The position numbers and the translations under genes are program-made. Below, piece by piece: positions 1 to 9,055 of a stretch of DNA of 64,000 bases (its first letter is position 1; each line of letters starts with the position of its first letter). The notes beneath the pieces were generated by a model. It saw nothing but the letters and a program-made list of their open reading frames with translations. It did no database searches and was not told the origin of the DNA. The stretch is from Flavobacterium sp. UMI-01 (GTDB lineage Bacteria; Bacteroidota; Bacteroidia; Flavobacteriales; Flavobacteriaceae). The stretch is taken from positions 1 to 64,000 of the forward strand of contig NZ_BPLU01000003.1 of NCBI RefSeq assembly GCF_019656315.1. The letters are read 5' to 3'.

Positions 1-65
1 ATTTAACTATCTAATATCAATAACTAAATATACGAAATAACCTATAAAAAACCAAATATATACAA

Positions 66-99
66 AAAAGCCGTCTCAGTTTTGAGACGGCTTCTTTTT
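66..99. terminator. Rho-independent terminator, bidirectional
   Basis: The inverted repeat AAGCCGTCTCA / TGAGACGGCTT has an A-run on its left and a T-run on its right. It lies directly after the stop of the minus-strand TPR gene and would end that transcript. It would equally stop transcripts entering from the left on the plus strand. Confidence 0.85.
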
Positions 100-921
100 T
101 TATTCTGTCAATTTGTAGAATTTTTCTAGCATTTCATTTCCCTTTATCAATTGTCCAGTTTGTTGTAACGCTGTACCATAACGATAATACACTACAGGAT
201 CCACTGCTGTTGTCATACTAAATAAAGCATCATACCATTTAGCCGCTTTATCCATTTGCTTGTTAAAGAAAAAGTAGTTGGCTAATTCCTTGTACATATA
301 AATAGATTGATATCCCTTTTCGGCCACTCTTTCGTAAATATCCATTATATTAATATTGATATGATCTACCTTTTCTCTTGTGGGTTTGTTTTTTTCGGGA
401 GTAGAAGGTGTTGCTACTTCGAGTGGGGTAGTAGTTTTTTTTATAGTCGTCTTTTCAGGTGTATGGATAGGCGGTTTAATAGGCTCTTCGGATTTAATTA
501 AGGTATTGATGACAAGCGCTAGAGATTCTTTTTCTATTTGTGGATTTTCTGGAATTTCTATCTTTTTACTTTCAATTTTAATTTCAGTAATAGTAGTGGG
601 ATTTTGTGAAGTCCCCGCATCTGGAGCAGTGTTTTTGACCTCTATATAGTAATTTTTTTTATTAAAATTTTCGTTTTTGTAAATCGGTCTAATAATCCGG
701 ATGTTGTTAGGGCCTAAGTCTGTTTTGCTTATAAGACTTAAGTCTGAAACCGTATAACGGGTCTTAGTTCCACCAAATTTTAAATTAACAATTTCTTCGA
801 CCGTATAATACAAGACATTTTTTGTTTCAATGTTATTGTACACAGCACTTTTTTGACCAAAACAAGTTATAGAAAAAAATCCTATGACAATCGTTGTCAA
901 TATGTAAAAGAAATTTTTCAT
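100..921 (-). CDS. Exported TPR protein resembling the N-terminal part of OmpA-family envelope proteins
   Basis: 273 aa. Residues 1-22 form a signal peptide (hydrophobic core ending in CFGQ). Residues about 95-190 are a Thr/Pro/Lys/Glu-rich linker. Residues about 195-270 carry TPR-like helices, including a DKAAKWYDALF segment and YYRYGTALQ. From memory, this C-terminal block matches the TPR module that precedes the beta-propeller and OmpA domain in Bacteroidota PorE-type proteins. Here the protein ends after the TPR and no OmpA domain follows, so it is a stand-alone version or a truncation. It is monocistronic between two terminators. A periplasmic protein-interaction role is inferred and no specific function is known. 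Confidence 0.75.
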   Translation of the reverse strand: MKNFFYILTTIVIGFFSITCFGQKSAVYNNIETKNVLYYTVEEIVNLKFGGTKTRYTVSDLSLISKTDLGPNNIRIIRPIYKNENFNKKNYYIEVKNTAPDAGTSQNPTTITEIKIESKKIEIPENPQIEKESLALVINTLIKSEEPIKPPIHTPEKTTIKKTTTPLEVATPSTPEKNKPTREKVDHININIMDIYERVAEKGYQSIYMYKELANYFFFNKQMDKAAKWYDALFSMTTAVDPVVYYRYGTALQQTGQLIKGNEMLEKFYKLTE

Positions 922-1025
922 AACTTTTGGTAATAAAGATTGTCTCTTCCAAATCCTTTAATACAGGATTAAAGTTTGAAAAGAATGTAGGTTGTTGTCA
1001 GAAATGGGAGAAGGGCTAATACTAT

Positions 1026-1056
1026 CAAAATTAATAAAAAAAAGCCGTCAAAACAA
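1026..1056 (-). promoter_or_regulatory. Possible promoter for the 100-921 gene
   Basis: On the minus strand TTG (1056-1054), 20 bp and TAATTTTG (1033-1026) fit the Bacteroidota consensus. The TTG lies inside the terminator hairpin of the upstream receptor gene, so terminator and promoter overlap. The leader would be about 100 nt. Not proven. Confidence 0.35.
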
Positions 1057-1073
1057 TTGTTTTGACGGCTTTT
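1040..1073. terminator. Rho-independent terminator after the TonB receptor gene
   Basis: AAAGCCGTCAAAACA and its exact complement form one continuous palindrome with flanking A and T runs. Its core GCCGTC is shared with the terminator at 66-99. It lies 19 bp beyond the receptor stop codon. Confidence 0.85.
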
Positions 1074-1091
1074 AGGAAGTGTTTTAATAAA

Positions 1092-3503
1092 TTAAAACTT
1101 ATAGTGATAACCTAATCGGATTACTTGTGTTTCATAGTAATCGTTGCTGGTGTAATAAAATCCATCTCCTTGAATCTGTTTTCTGGGAACCATCGAATTT
1201 AATAGGTCGGTTGCATTAAAATAAAGTTCCCCCTTTCCGTTTTGAATTGATTTTTTTACTCCTAAATCAACGGAATAACGCGATTGTATTTTTCCTTGCG
1301 GAATAATATCAGGAGCCAAATAAATGGCTGTTACTTGTCCGTCTATTTTTTTTGTAAAATGAAAAGTATTATTCCATTTAATATTTCCCGAAAAAATTGT
1401 TTCGGTAGGAGCTGAAAATTGATGAGAGCTTGGATATTTATTTTCTACTGTAAATGCATTAATCTGATTTCGATACGCATTAGTGTTGATGTTAAAAGAA
1501 TATAATTGGTTGATTTCCTGTGAAAAAACCATTTCTATTCCCGAATTGTAGCTTGTATTGACATTTTGAAAAGTGGCATAAATAATGGTGCTTCCTGGTA
1601 CAGTGCTCGAAATTCGGGTGATGGTTCCTTCTGCAAAACGATGGTATAAGGCGGTATATAAATTTCCTTTTTCCCAATTTGTTTTATAGCCTAGTTCTAG
1701 AGAATTAGTAAATTGGGGTTTCAAAGCTGGATTTCCTACTTTAATAATTTCGGCATCATCATATTTAGGGAAAATTCGAATATCAACTTCATTAGGTCGG
1801 TCTACCCTGCGATTGAAAAAGAGGGATATTTTGTTGTCGTCATTAATCTTGTATGCCAAACGCATATTAGGAAAAGGTTGGGTATAGTTATATCCATCAC
1901 TTTTATAAGTATTGTGATTTGGGTTTACTTCATAGTGTAAGTCCACATATTCCAAGCGTAAACCTAATTCAGCTTCCCATTTCAGGCTTTCAAAAACATA
2001 ATTACCATAAACAGCAGGAATCAATTCTTTATAAGTAGCAGGACCACCCGCATTTGCATCAATTACAGAGTTTTGCCCTGGTCTGAATTCCATGTTGGTA
2101 GGAATGTCTCTTTTGCGAAATTTAATTCCAGTTTCAATACGACCTTGTTTTAATGGCTCCGTATAATCAACATTTAAATCATAAACTTTTTCATCGGATA
2201 AGAGTTTAAAAGCATCTGTTCCCGATGAGCTACTAAGAATGTTGTCATAAAAATATTTTTCGTCTTCTCGATGAAAAGTATAATTAAAACCTACATTTAA
2301 TAACCGTCCAGGTTCTTTGAATTTATGCTGATAGGTGGCAGTAGCCATCACAGTTGTTTTTAATTCGTCTTCTAAAAACTGCCACAACCGTCTTCGTTCA
2401 GACAAATCATTATTAAAAAAAGGTTGGTCGCCACGATCAATGATTTTTTCACTACCAAATAAACCCGAGATAGTCAAGGTATTTTGGTCATCCATGTTCC
2501 AGTCAAATCCTGATTTTAATGTTGTAAAATGGGTGTTTCGATTTCGTTTTAGTTGCGAATTAATAATATCTCCATCATCATAATAACGGGTAACAAATTC
2601 GTTTTTGTTTAAAGTTTCAGTATATAAATAATCGCCTTGAAAAAAAGCATTGATTTTATTTTTCTTGTAATTTAATGCTACTGATGGATTGATTTTTGGT
2701 GTCATCGTATATTGTGGACGGATGCTTGGGAGGTTTTCTTTACGGACCCATAAGGCTCCTAAACCAGAGGTAAAACCAACTTTACCATTAAAGCCTTCTT
2801 TTTTGTTTTGTTTGTAAATGATATTGATGATACCCGCATTTCCATTGGCATCATATTTTGCCGATGGATTATTGATGATTTCTATTTTTTCAATAGCCGA
2901 AGCAGGAATATTATCCAAACCACTTTGACTGCCAAAACCGGTTAATCCGGTTTGCTTGCCATCAATCAATACCATTACTTTATCGTTTCCTCTTAGTTGC
3001 ACTTTGCCGTCTTGAACGGTAACACTAGGTAAATTTTGCATAACTTGTAAGACGGAGCTTCCAGTTTGAGAGATGTTTTCGGCAACAGTAAAGGTTTTTT
3101 TGTCCATTTTGTTGCTGATTGTGTTGTTGTTTTTCGTAACAATAACTTCATTCAAAGTACTGATAGCAGCATTTAATTCGATAGTTTTTACGTCCAGAAA
3201 GTTGGATAAATTGCCCACATATAAATTTTCTTGATGTGTAGTATATCCCATGGAGGAAATTTCTAAAATATAATTTCCAGTTTTGACATGAGCTAATGTG
3301 AACCTGCCTGATTCATTTGTAATTGTTCCAGCTACAAAAGTATTTTGCGTGGCAGTTTTTAAAACAACATTGGCAAAAGGAATAGTTGAATTGGTTTTAG
3401 TTTCTTTGACGATTCCCGATACAGTCACTTGTTTGTTTTGCGCCCAGATGGTACTTGTGACAAGACAAAAAAACATAAGGAGTTTTAAAAATTTTAATTT
3501 CAT
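1092..3503 (-). CDS. TonB-dependent receptor, outer membrane beta-barrel family (OMP_b-brl_3 type)
   Basis: 803 aa. A signal peptide (residues 1-21, ending IWAQ) is followed by a carboxypeptidase-regulatory-like beta domain (about 27-105, SGIVKETKTNSTIPFANV). Next is a plug domain (about 125-230, with LRGNDKVMVLIDGKQTG and IEKIEIINNPSAKYDANG), then a long barrel ending in the aromatic C-terminus YHYKF. This order is that of the Bacteroidota OMP_b-brl_3 receptors, distinct from SusC. The substrate cannot be read from the sequence. No SusD or siderophore gene is adjacent, and the gene stands alone between terminators. TATTTTTG on the minus strand (3576-3569) is a possible -7 box, without a clear -33 partner. 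Confidence 0.9.
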   Translation of the reverse strand: MKLKFLKLLMFFCLVTSTIWAQNKQVTVSGIVKETKTNSTIPFANVVLKTATQNTFVAGTITNESGRFTLAHVKTGNYILEISSMGYTTHQENLYVGNLSNFLDVKTIELNAAISTLNEVIVTKNNNTISNKMDKKTFTVAENISQTGSSVLQVMQNLPSVTVQDGKVQLRGNDKVMVLIDGKQTGLTGFGSQSGLDNIPASAIEKIEIINNPSAKYDANGNAGIINIIYKQNKKEGFNGKVGFTSGLGALWVRKENLPSIRPQYTMTPKINPSVALNYKKNKINAFFQGDYLYTETLNKNEFVTRYYDDGDIINSQLKRNRNTHFTTLKSGFDWNMDDQNTLTISGLFGSEKIIDRGDQPFFNNDLSERRRLWQFLEDELKTTVMATATYQHKFKEPGRLLNVGFNYTFHREDEKYFYDNILSSSSGTDAFKLLSDEKVYDLNVDYTEPLKQGRIETGIKFRKRDIPTNMEFRPGQNSVIDANAGGPATYKELIPAVYGNYVFESLKWEAELGLRLEYVDLHYEVNPNHNTYKSDGYNYTQPFPNMRLAYKINDDNKISLFFNRRVDRPNEVDIRIFPKYDDAEIIKVGNPALKPQFTNSLELGYKTNWEKGNLYTALYHRFAEGTITRISSTVPGSTIIYATFQNVNTSYNSGIEMVFSQEINQLYSFNINTNAYRNQINAFTVENKYPSSHQFSAPTETIFSGNIKWNNTFHFTKKIDGQVTAIYLAPDIIPQGKIQSRYSVDLGVKKSIQNGKGELYFNATDLLNSMVPRKQIQGDGFYYTSNDYYETQVIRLGYHYKF

Positions 3504-3566
3504 GAATTGGAATACTTTAATTTAGAATTATAAAATTCTAATTACGAATAAGAGTTTTTTTTGAAT

Positions 3567-3725
3567 TTCAAAAATAAGGGTAAAACTTAAATATAGAAAT
3601 TGTTTTAGGATTGAATTAGGAATTTTTATATCTGAAAATTCCTTATATGATTAGTCAATAAGAATTACTGCAATACCAATAAAGGTATGTTTTTGTTTTT
3701 TATTTAACTTCAAAAATGAGGGTAA
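3567..3725 (-). repeat. Two direct copies of a 17-bp motif upstream of the TonB receptor; rest of the 308-bp gap
   Basis: TTCAAAAATRAGGGTAA occurs at 3567-3583 and 3709-3725, differing at one base. In receptor orientation it reads TTACCCTYATTTTTGAA, so the near copy contains the -7-like box TATTTTTG. This could be a duplicated promoter segment or a pair of regulator sites. Apart from this and the aroE terminator, I see nothing in the 3504-3811 gap. Confidence 0.4.
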
Positions 3726-3730
3726 TTTTA

Positions 3731-3768
3731 TAAAAAAAAATCCCGCTTTAATTTGGTTTAAAGCGAGA
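3731..3768 (-). terminator. Rho-independent terminator after aroE
   Basis: On the minus strand TCTCGCTTTAA pairs with TTAAAGCGGGA (one G-U wobble), followed by a run of nine T. It lies 44 bp past the aroE stop and ends the TPR-aroE operon. Confidence 0.8.
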
Positions 3769-3811
3769 TTGTTATGTAGTCTATTGAAATTTTAAGCTTA
3801 AAAGAAAGTTT

Positions 3812-4564
3812 TTATTTATTCCAAATTTCCCAAGATTTTTCAGCTTGTAATTCCAGCATTCGTAATCCATTTTTTATTTGAGCACCTTTTGCTTTAGCTT
3901 TTTGCAGAAACTTGGTTTCAGCAGGATTGTAAATCAAATCATAAGCAATGTGTTTGTCTGAAAAAAACTCGTACGGAATATCAGGACACGCATCAATATC
4001 AGGACTTGTCCCTACTGGAGTGCTATTGATTACAATATGATATTCGTTGAAAATAGCACTGTTCAATTGGCTATAATCAAGGGTGTTTTCTTTGCTATTT
4101 CTTGAAACAAATACACAATCAATACCGAGTTCTTCTAAAGCAAAGGCAACACCTTTGGATGCTCCTCCAGTTCCTAAAATCAATGCTTTTTTGTGATGTC
4201 CTTGCAATAACGGTTCAAGTGATTTTTTAAATCCGTAGTAATCAGTATTGTATCCTTTTAGTTTGCCTTTTTTGGTGATTTTAATGGTATTTACAGCGCC
4301 AATTTTAGCGGCTTTTTTTGATAATTTATCTAAATAAGGAATGACTACTTCTTTGTAAGGAATTGTTACGTTAATTCCTTTTAGTTCAGATGGGTTGTGT
4401 GCAATGATATTTGGAAAATCAGTTATTTCTGGAATATCAAAGTTTTCATAACTGCAACCTTCGTAATTTCCGGCTTCGAATTTTTCTTTAAAATAGCCTC
4501 TTGAAAAAGAGTAACTAATATTTTTACCTAATAAGCCGTAACGCTTTTTATTCATTATAATCAT
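3812..4564 (-). CDS. aroE: Shikimate dehydrogenase
   Basis: 250 aa. The enzyme reduces 3-dehydroshikimate to shikimate with NADPH in aromatic amino acid synthesis (cytoplasm). Visible motifs are GLLGKNISYSFS (substrate-binding serines), VTIPYKE (catalytic Lys), YNTDYYGF (catalytic Asp), a glycine-rich NADP loop LGTGGASKGVAFAL, and NSTPVGTSP. Length is close to the usual 245-290. The ATG at 4564 overlaps the upstream TAA in a TAATG junction, which suggests translational coupling. A second in-frame ATG at 4555 (MNKKRYGLLG) fits the family N-terminus better and may be the true start. Confidence 0.95.
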   Translation of the reverse strand: MIIMNKKRYGLLGKNISYSFSRGYFKEKFEAGNYEGCSYENFDIPEITDFPNIIAHNPSELKGINVTIPYKEVVIPYLDKLSKKAAKIGAVNTIKITKKGKLKGYNTDYYGFKKSLEPLLQGHHKKALILGTGGASKGVAFALEELGIDCVFVSRNSKENTLDYSQLNSAIFNEYHIVINSTPVGTSPDIDACPDIPYEFFSDKHIAYDLIYNPAETKFLQKAKAKGAQIKNGLRMLELQAEKSWEIWNK

Positions 4565-5961
4565 TAATCTTTTTTATGTTTATCAATATAATTTCTAACA
4601 CTTTTTTTAGACCATACAACAGGGTAGAGGTCTTCTAAAAGTATATAGTTGTCAAAATTGAGTCGTAATGCATTGCTCAAATGAAATTTTGCTTTGGCAG
4701 TATCTTGAATCATAAAGTACAGTCCTGCCAATCGATATTCAATTTCATTGGATTCAGGATAAAATTCGGTTGCTTGTAATAACGTCATTATAGCGCCGTC
4801 AAATTCACCTAAAAATTGAAGTAAATCTACCCAGAATAACCAAGTATCTAATTCGGTATCACCAAATTCAACTGCCTTTCTATATCCAAATTCAGCTTCT
4901 TCAAAAAAGTTCATTTGTTTGTTGATAGTGGCATAACGTTTCCAGTACAACTTGTTTTGATTGTCAATTGCTAAGGCTTTATTAACGTAGAATAATGCTT
5001 TTTGGAAATTGTTTTGACGCACATAAAAGTCTGTTATTGCTATCCATCCTTTGTCTAACAATGGGTCTTCGTGGACGGTTTCATTGTAAAATTGCAATGC
5101 CAAAGCTGAATTGCCTAATTTTTCATGGCATTTTCCTATTCTTAATAAAGCATAGGAAGTGGCATCGTCCAATTCAATGGTCCGACTGTAACTTTCAATG
5201 GCTTTTTCGTATTGATTTAATCGTTCATACGCTTTTGCTTTTTCCATATAAGCGCCAAGAAAATCCTCATCAATTAATGTGGCATATTCAAAAGCGCGAA
5301 TGGCTTCTTCATATTGAGTAAGTCCATAATGTAAACGTCCTTTTTGATGCCAAGCAATTTCACTATAAGGGTTTTTTTCGATGTATTGATTGAGATAATC
5401 AATGGCTTCTGTGTTTTGGTCTAAAAATTCAAAACAATAAACAACATTATACAATGCTGATTGATCTTCAATATCTTCTTCTAAACACAGTATAAAACTG
5501 TTTTTAGCTTCTTCAAGATTGTCCATAAAAAGGTATTCCATCCCCATCAAATTATACACATCGGCATAATCATCGGTATGGTCAAGTGCCATTTTCAGAT
5601 ATTCAACGGCTTTTTCATGTAAATCTCTTTTGGAGCAAATATTGGCTTTTTGGATATAGATTTCCTCATTATTAGGCTCAATGGCATAGAGTTCATTGAG
5701 TAATTTTTCAGCAATATCTAGCTTGTCCTCAAAAATCAGCATTTCTACTTGTACCAATTTTAAACCAGTTGATTTAGGGTGTTGGTCAAGTGCTAATTTT
5801 AGGGCTTTTTTTGCTAAAGCAGTCTTACCGGTATCCAAATAGTGAAGGATAATTTCTTCAAATTCTTCAGAGTCAAAAAATAAAACCTTATTGGTTTTTA
5901 GCATGGACTCAAATTTGGAAAGCGATAAGTTATAGTCTTCTTCTTCGTCACTTAGTTGCAT
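4564..5961 (-). CDS. TPR-repeat protein (465 aa)
   Basis: No signal peptide or membrane segment is visible, so it should be cytoplasmic. From about residue 35 to 450 it is built of consecutive TPR units, for example AVEYLKMALDHTDDYADVYN, EAIRAFEYATLIDEDFLGAY and KALFYVNKALAID. The N-terminus is acidic (SDEEEDYN). It is translationally coupled to aroE by a 1-bp overlap; I recall the same TPR-aroE pairing in other Flavobacteriaceae. The partner protein is unknown, and the role in a protein assembly is inferred only from the repeats. Confidence 0.85.
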   Translation of the reverse strand: MQLSDEEEDYNLSLSKFESMLKTNKVLFFDSEEFEEIILHYLDTGKTALAKKALKLALDQHPKSTGLKLVQVEMLIFEDKLDIAEKLLNELYAIEPNNEEIYIQKANICSKRDLHEKAVEYLKMALDHTDDYADVYNLMGMEYLFMDNLEEAKNSFILCLEEDIEDQSALYNVVYCFEFLDQNTEAIDYLNQYIEKNPYSEIAWHQKGRLHYGLTQYEEAIRAFEYATLIDEDFLGAYMEKAKAYERLNQYEKAIESYSRTIELDDATSYALLRIGKCHEKLGNSALALQFYNETVHEDPLLDKGWIAITDFYVRQNNFQKALFYVNKALAIDNQNKLYWKRYATINKQMNFFEEAEFGYRKAVEFGDTELDTWLFWVDLLQFLGEFDGAIMTLLQATEFYPESNEIEYRLAGLYFMIQDTAKAKFHLSNALRLNFDNYILLEDLYPVVWSKKSVRNYIDKHKKD

Positions 5962-6083
5962 ACTGTTGTTGTTTAGAATTTAGCCTATTTAAAGTTAGGC
6001 ATCATTACTTTTATGAGGAAGAAAATCTGGAATTGTTGTAAACAATTTAATTAACAATCTGAACGGTAATGAATTGATGTTTT

Positions 6084-7292
6084 TTAGTTATTTTTTTGTT
6101 TGTTTTCCTTTTCTAAAGCTACTTCGTTTATCACTTCTATCAATATCGCACAACCTTCACGAATTTCTTCTTCGGAAATAGTTAACGGTGGAGTAATTCG
6201 AATGGCACAACTCTCAAAGAGCAACCAAAATAAAATAAGTCCTTTGTCTTGACATCTTAAAATCACTTCGTTGGTAATGTCTGCGCTTTTTGTCATGGCA
6301 GCGAGCATCAACCCTTTCCCTCTTATTTCTTGTATCAAAGGATGTACCAAAAGTGATCTAAATAGCTTTTCTTTTTCCAAAGTGGCCTGAATGAGATGAG
6401 TTTGGGTCAATTCTTGTAAAGTGGCCAAGCAGGCTGACGCAATGACAGGGTGTCCCCCAAAGGTCGTGATGTGTCCTAATTTAGGTTGATGAGTGAGTAA
6501 ATCCATCATTGCAGATGAAGCAGTAAATGCGCCTACAGGCATACCGCCTCCCATGCCTTTTCCCATAACCACTATGTCTGGAACAATATCGTAATTTTGG
6601 AACCCAAATAATTTACCTGTTCGTCCAAAACCAGGTTGAATTTCGTCTAAAATCATAAGTGCTCCTACTTCAGTACAACGCTGACGAACTTTTTTCAAAT
6701 AATCATTTTCGGGTTGGATAAATCCAGCGCCACCTTGTATGGTTTCTAATAACACTCCAGCTGTTTTAGTGGTGATTTTCTCTAAATCAGCTTCGTTATT
6801 AAAGGTGATAAAATCTACATCAGGAAGTAAGGGGCGAAAAGCTTGTTTGCGTTCTTCGTAGCCCATTACACTCATAGATCCCATGGTATTTCCATGATAT
6901 GCATTATGGCAAGAAATCAATTGACTGCGACCTGTTACTCGTTTAGATAGTTTTAATGCGCCTTCAATTGCCTCAGTTCCTGAGTTCACTAAATAGGTTT
7001 TATCTAATGGAGCAGGTAATAAAGAAGCCATCAATTTGCAATATTCAACTGCGGGGCTTTGGGAGTATTCCCCATAAACCATCACATGGGAGTATCTATC
7101 TAATTGGTCCTTTATGGCTTGGTTTACACGAGGGTGTTGGTGACCTAAAGTACAAGCCGAAACCCCTGCTACAAAATCCAAATATTTTTTATTATTTGTA
7201 TCAAAAATATAAGAGCCTATAGCATGTGAAACTTCCATTCCTAAAGGATAAGGAGAGGTTTGAGCTTGGTATTTTATAAAATCTGAATTCAA
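6084..7292 (-). CDS. Class III (PLP) aminotransferase, ArgD/GabT-like, TTG start
   Basis: 402 aa with the full fold-type I pattern: SGTEAIEGALKLSKRVTGR, HNAYHGNTMGSMSVMG, LDEIQPGFGRTGKLFGFQ (PLP Asp), MGKGMGGGMPVGAF (PLP Lys) and TTFGGHPVIASA. The substrate is not decided by the sequence; acetylornithine-like omega-amino acids are possible, but no arginine genes are adjacent. The start is TTG at 7292: the next upstream in-frame codons end in TAA at 7301, and the first ATG (codon 19) would remove the conserved segment YQAQTSPYPLG. An AAAAGAAA stretch precedes the TTG. The OstA-like gene lies 44 bp upstream on the same strand, so the two may be co-transcribed. Confidence 0.85.
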   Translation of the reverse strand: MNSDFIKYQAQTSPYPLGMEVSHAIGSYIFDTNNKKYLDFVAGVSACTLGHQHPRVNQAIKDQLDRYSHVMVYGEYSQSPAVEYCKLMASLLPAPLDKTYLVNSGTEAIEGALKLSKRVTGRSQLISCHNAYHGNTMGSMSVMGYEERKQAFRPLLPDVDFITFNNEADLEKITTKTAGVLLETIQGGAGFIQPENDYLKKVRQRCTEVGALMILDEIQPGFGRTGKLFGFQNYDIVPDIVVMGKGMGGGMPVGAFTASSAMMDLLTHQPKLGHITTFGGHPVIASACLATLQELTQTHLIQATLEKEKLFRSLLVHPLIQEIRGKGLMLAAMTKSADITNEVILRCQDKGLILFWLLFESCAIRITPPLTISEEEIREGCAILIEVINEVALEKENKQKNN

Positions 7293-7336
7293 TTTCTTTT
7301 ACTTTAACAATTACTAGTTCCTTCTTAGGCTATTTG

Positions 7337-8965
7337 TTATTTCTTTTTCTTTTTGTCGTAATCCAAGGTCTCTTTTCTAATTTTCATAGGGACATTGGTT
7401 TTTGCATTGTCAATTTCGCCTTCTTTCACCAGTTTTTCATTCATCAAATTATCTTCTTCTGAGAAGATTTCATCTTTTGATTTGATCCTTTCATCACCTC
7501 TCCAAAGCAGACCTTTTAATTTTCGTGCATTTTCGGGTAACTCTTCTTCGGGATAAATATTTCCGTCCACTTGGTTGAAAAAAGTAATCGTTTCAGCGGT
7601 ATTATTTGCCATCACCATATTGATTTTGCTACTGACATTTTTATTAATACCAATTAACTCTTGCGCATCGTTTCGCATATAATATATTACTTCAGCGTTT
7701 TTAACCACATCGACTTCATGAAGTTTTCCGTCTAAGAATTTTCCATACAAATTAAGTCCCTTGACTTGATTGTATCCAGTTCCAAGTGTGTCTCTGGAAA
7801 CGATAAAGGTGTTATTGAGCACCTTTAAAGAATCTAATTTTCGGGTTTGATTATTACCTATTAGGTGCATGATGTCCCCTGTAATTTGATTTTCTCCATT
7901 CCACAATATGGGATTCCCGATTAACTTGGTCAACGCATCTTTTGAACTAGAATGTAACGAATCACATTTACCGCTCATATCTGTTTTGTAAAAGCGGACA
8001 TTGTTGAATGCTCGTATGATTCGGTTGCCTTCAGGACCAGTTACCATTAGTTTTTTTCCGTGAATGTAAACTGAATCATTTTCGACTAAATTAATTGCAA
8101 CAGCTCTTTTGGTTACAAAAAGGGAATCTTTTTTCTTGTACATCTCAGCATAATGCCCTTTAACGATGCCTTTATTTATGGTATCGGTAATTTTTACATT
8201 TCGCGTAGCGGATGCAAATTCTTTATTGCGGTCGTAATACAAACTATCGCCTTCAATCAAACGATCGTCATAACGGATGTAGGATTTTCTTAAAAAGTAA
8301 GCCAAATTCTTTTTGGTATCATAAAATCCTTTTTCGGTATAAATATAATTGGCTTTGCTGGTAATTGTTGAGGGACCAAAAAGATATGAATGCCCTGAAT
8401 TACTGAAATAATCTAAATGATTAGACTTGATGACATACGTTGGATTGGTTATGGTAACCGCAGTTAAGAATTGAAACTTTTTTTGGGTAACATAATAGCG
8501 TCCTGATTTGGATTTTAGTGTGTTTTCCCTGTTGACAATTGTTCCTTGTGTATTGTAATAAACCTCTTGAGTGTTGCGATTAAAATTAATTGTATCAGTT
8601 GCTAAGGTTGCGTCAGGCGAACTCATAACGGCATTTCCTGTAGCAAATGCTTGTTTCATATTTCCGTTATACTCAGCATATTTGCTGTTTAAATAAAGTG
8701 TGTCACCTTGAACCAATTGTACATTTCCAAAGGCTTTGATGTAATTTTCTTTTTGAAAATAATACGCTTTGTTGCAAGTTAATACAATTCCGTCGTGGTT
8801 TACTTTTACATTTCCAGTTAATAAAAAGGCATCGGGAATTTCTATTTCATTTACATCCGCAAAATCCGAATGTTCAATAATAATTTTTTTAGGAGTTTGT
8901 GCCATAAGAGTTGGAAAACCCAAGACAAACAATAAAAAGCTAATAAAAAAATGAAATGGCTTCAA
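7337..8965 (-). CDS. OstA-like (LptA-domain) exported protein, TTG start
   Basis: 542 aa. Residues 1-23 form a signal peptide ending LMAQ. The rest is beta-strand-rich, with repeated xxGNVxxxxD motifs typical of OstA/LptA beta-jellyroll repeats (LLTGNVKVNHDG, KAFGNVQLVQGDTLYLNSK, FATGNAVMSSPDATLATDTI). The C-terminus is charged and Lys-rich. In lipopolysaccharide export such domains form the periplasmic bridge, and Bacteroidota carry long versions like this one. A role in LPS transport is inferred from the family. The start must be TTG at 8965, since an in-frame TGA at 8981-8983 closes the frame upstream and the next ATG is residue 21. TAAATTTG (8989-8982, minus) is a plausible -7 box giving a leader of about 13 nt. 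Confidence 0.85.
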   Translation of the reverse strand: MKPFHFFISFLLFVLGFPTLMAQTPKKIIIEHSDFADVNEIEIPDAFLLTGNVKVNHDGIVLTCNKAYYFQKENYIKAFGNVQLVQGDTLYLNSKYAEYNGNMKQAFATGNAVMSSPDATLATDTINFNRNTQEVYYNTQGTIVNRENTLKSKSGRYYVTQKKFQFLTAVTITNPTYVIKSNHLDYFSNSGHSYLFGPSTITSKANYIYTEKGFYDTKKNLAYFLRKSYIRYDDRLIEGDSLYYDRNKEFASATRNVKITDTINKGIVKGHYAEMYKKKDSLFVTKRAVAINLVENDSVYIHGKKLMVTGPEGNRIIRAFNNVRFYKTDMSGKCDSLHSSSKDALTKLIGNPILWNGENQITGDIMHLIGNNQTRKLDSLKVLNNTFIVSRDTLGTGYNQVKGLNLYGKFLDGKLHEVDVVKNAEVIYYMRNDAQELIGINKNVSSKINMVMANNTAETITFFNQVDGNIYPEEELPENARKLKGLLWRGDERIKSKDEIFSEEDNLMNEKLVKEGEIDNAKTNVPMKIRKETLDYDKKKKK

Positions 8966-9055
8966 TGGAAATAATTTTCGTCAAATTTATGAAAAAAGGA
9001 AGCAATGCAGATGGGAATTGCTTTCAAATTTCGAAAGTTGTGTAAGGAACCTGCT

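Noticed and set aside
380..649. Plus-strand open frame opposite the TPR gene
   Set aside because: It mirrors the Thr/Pro-rich linker of the real gene and has no start context.
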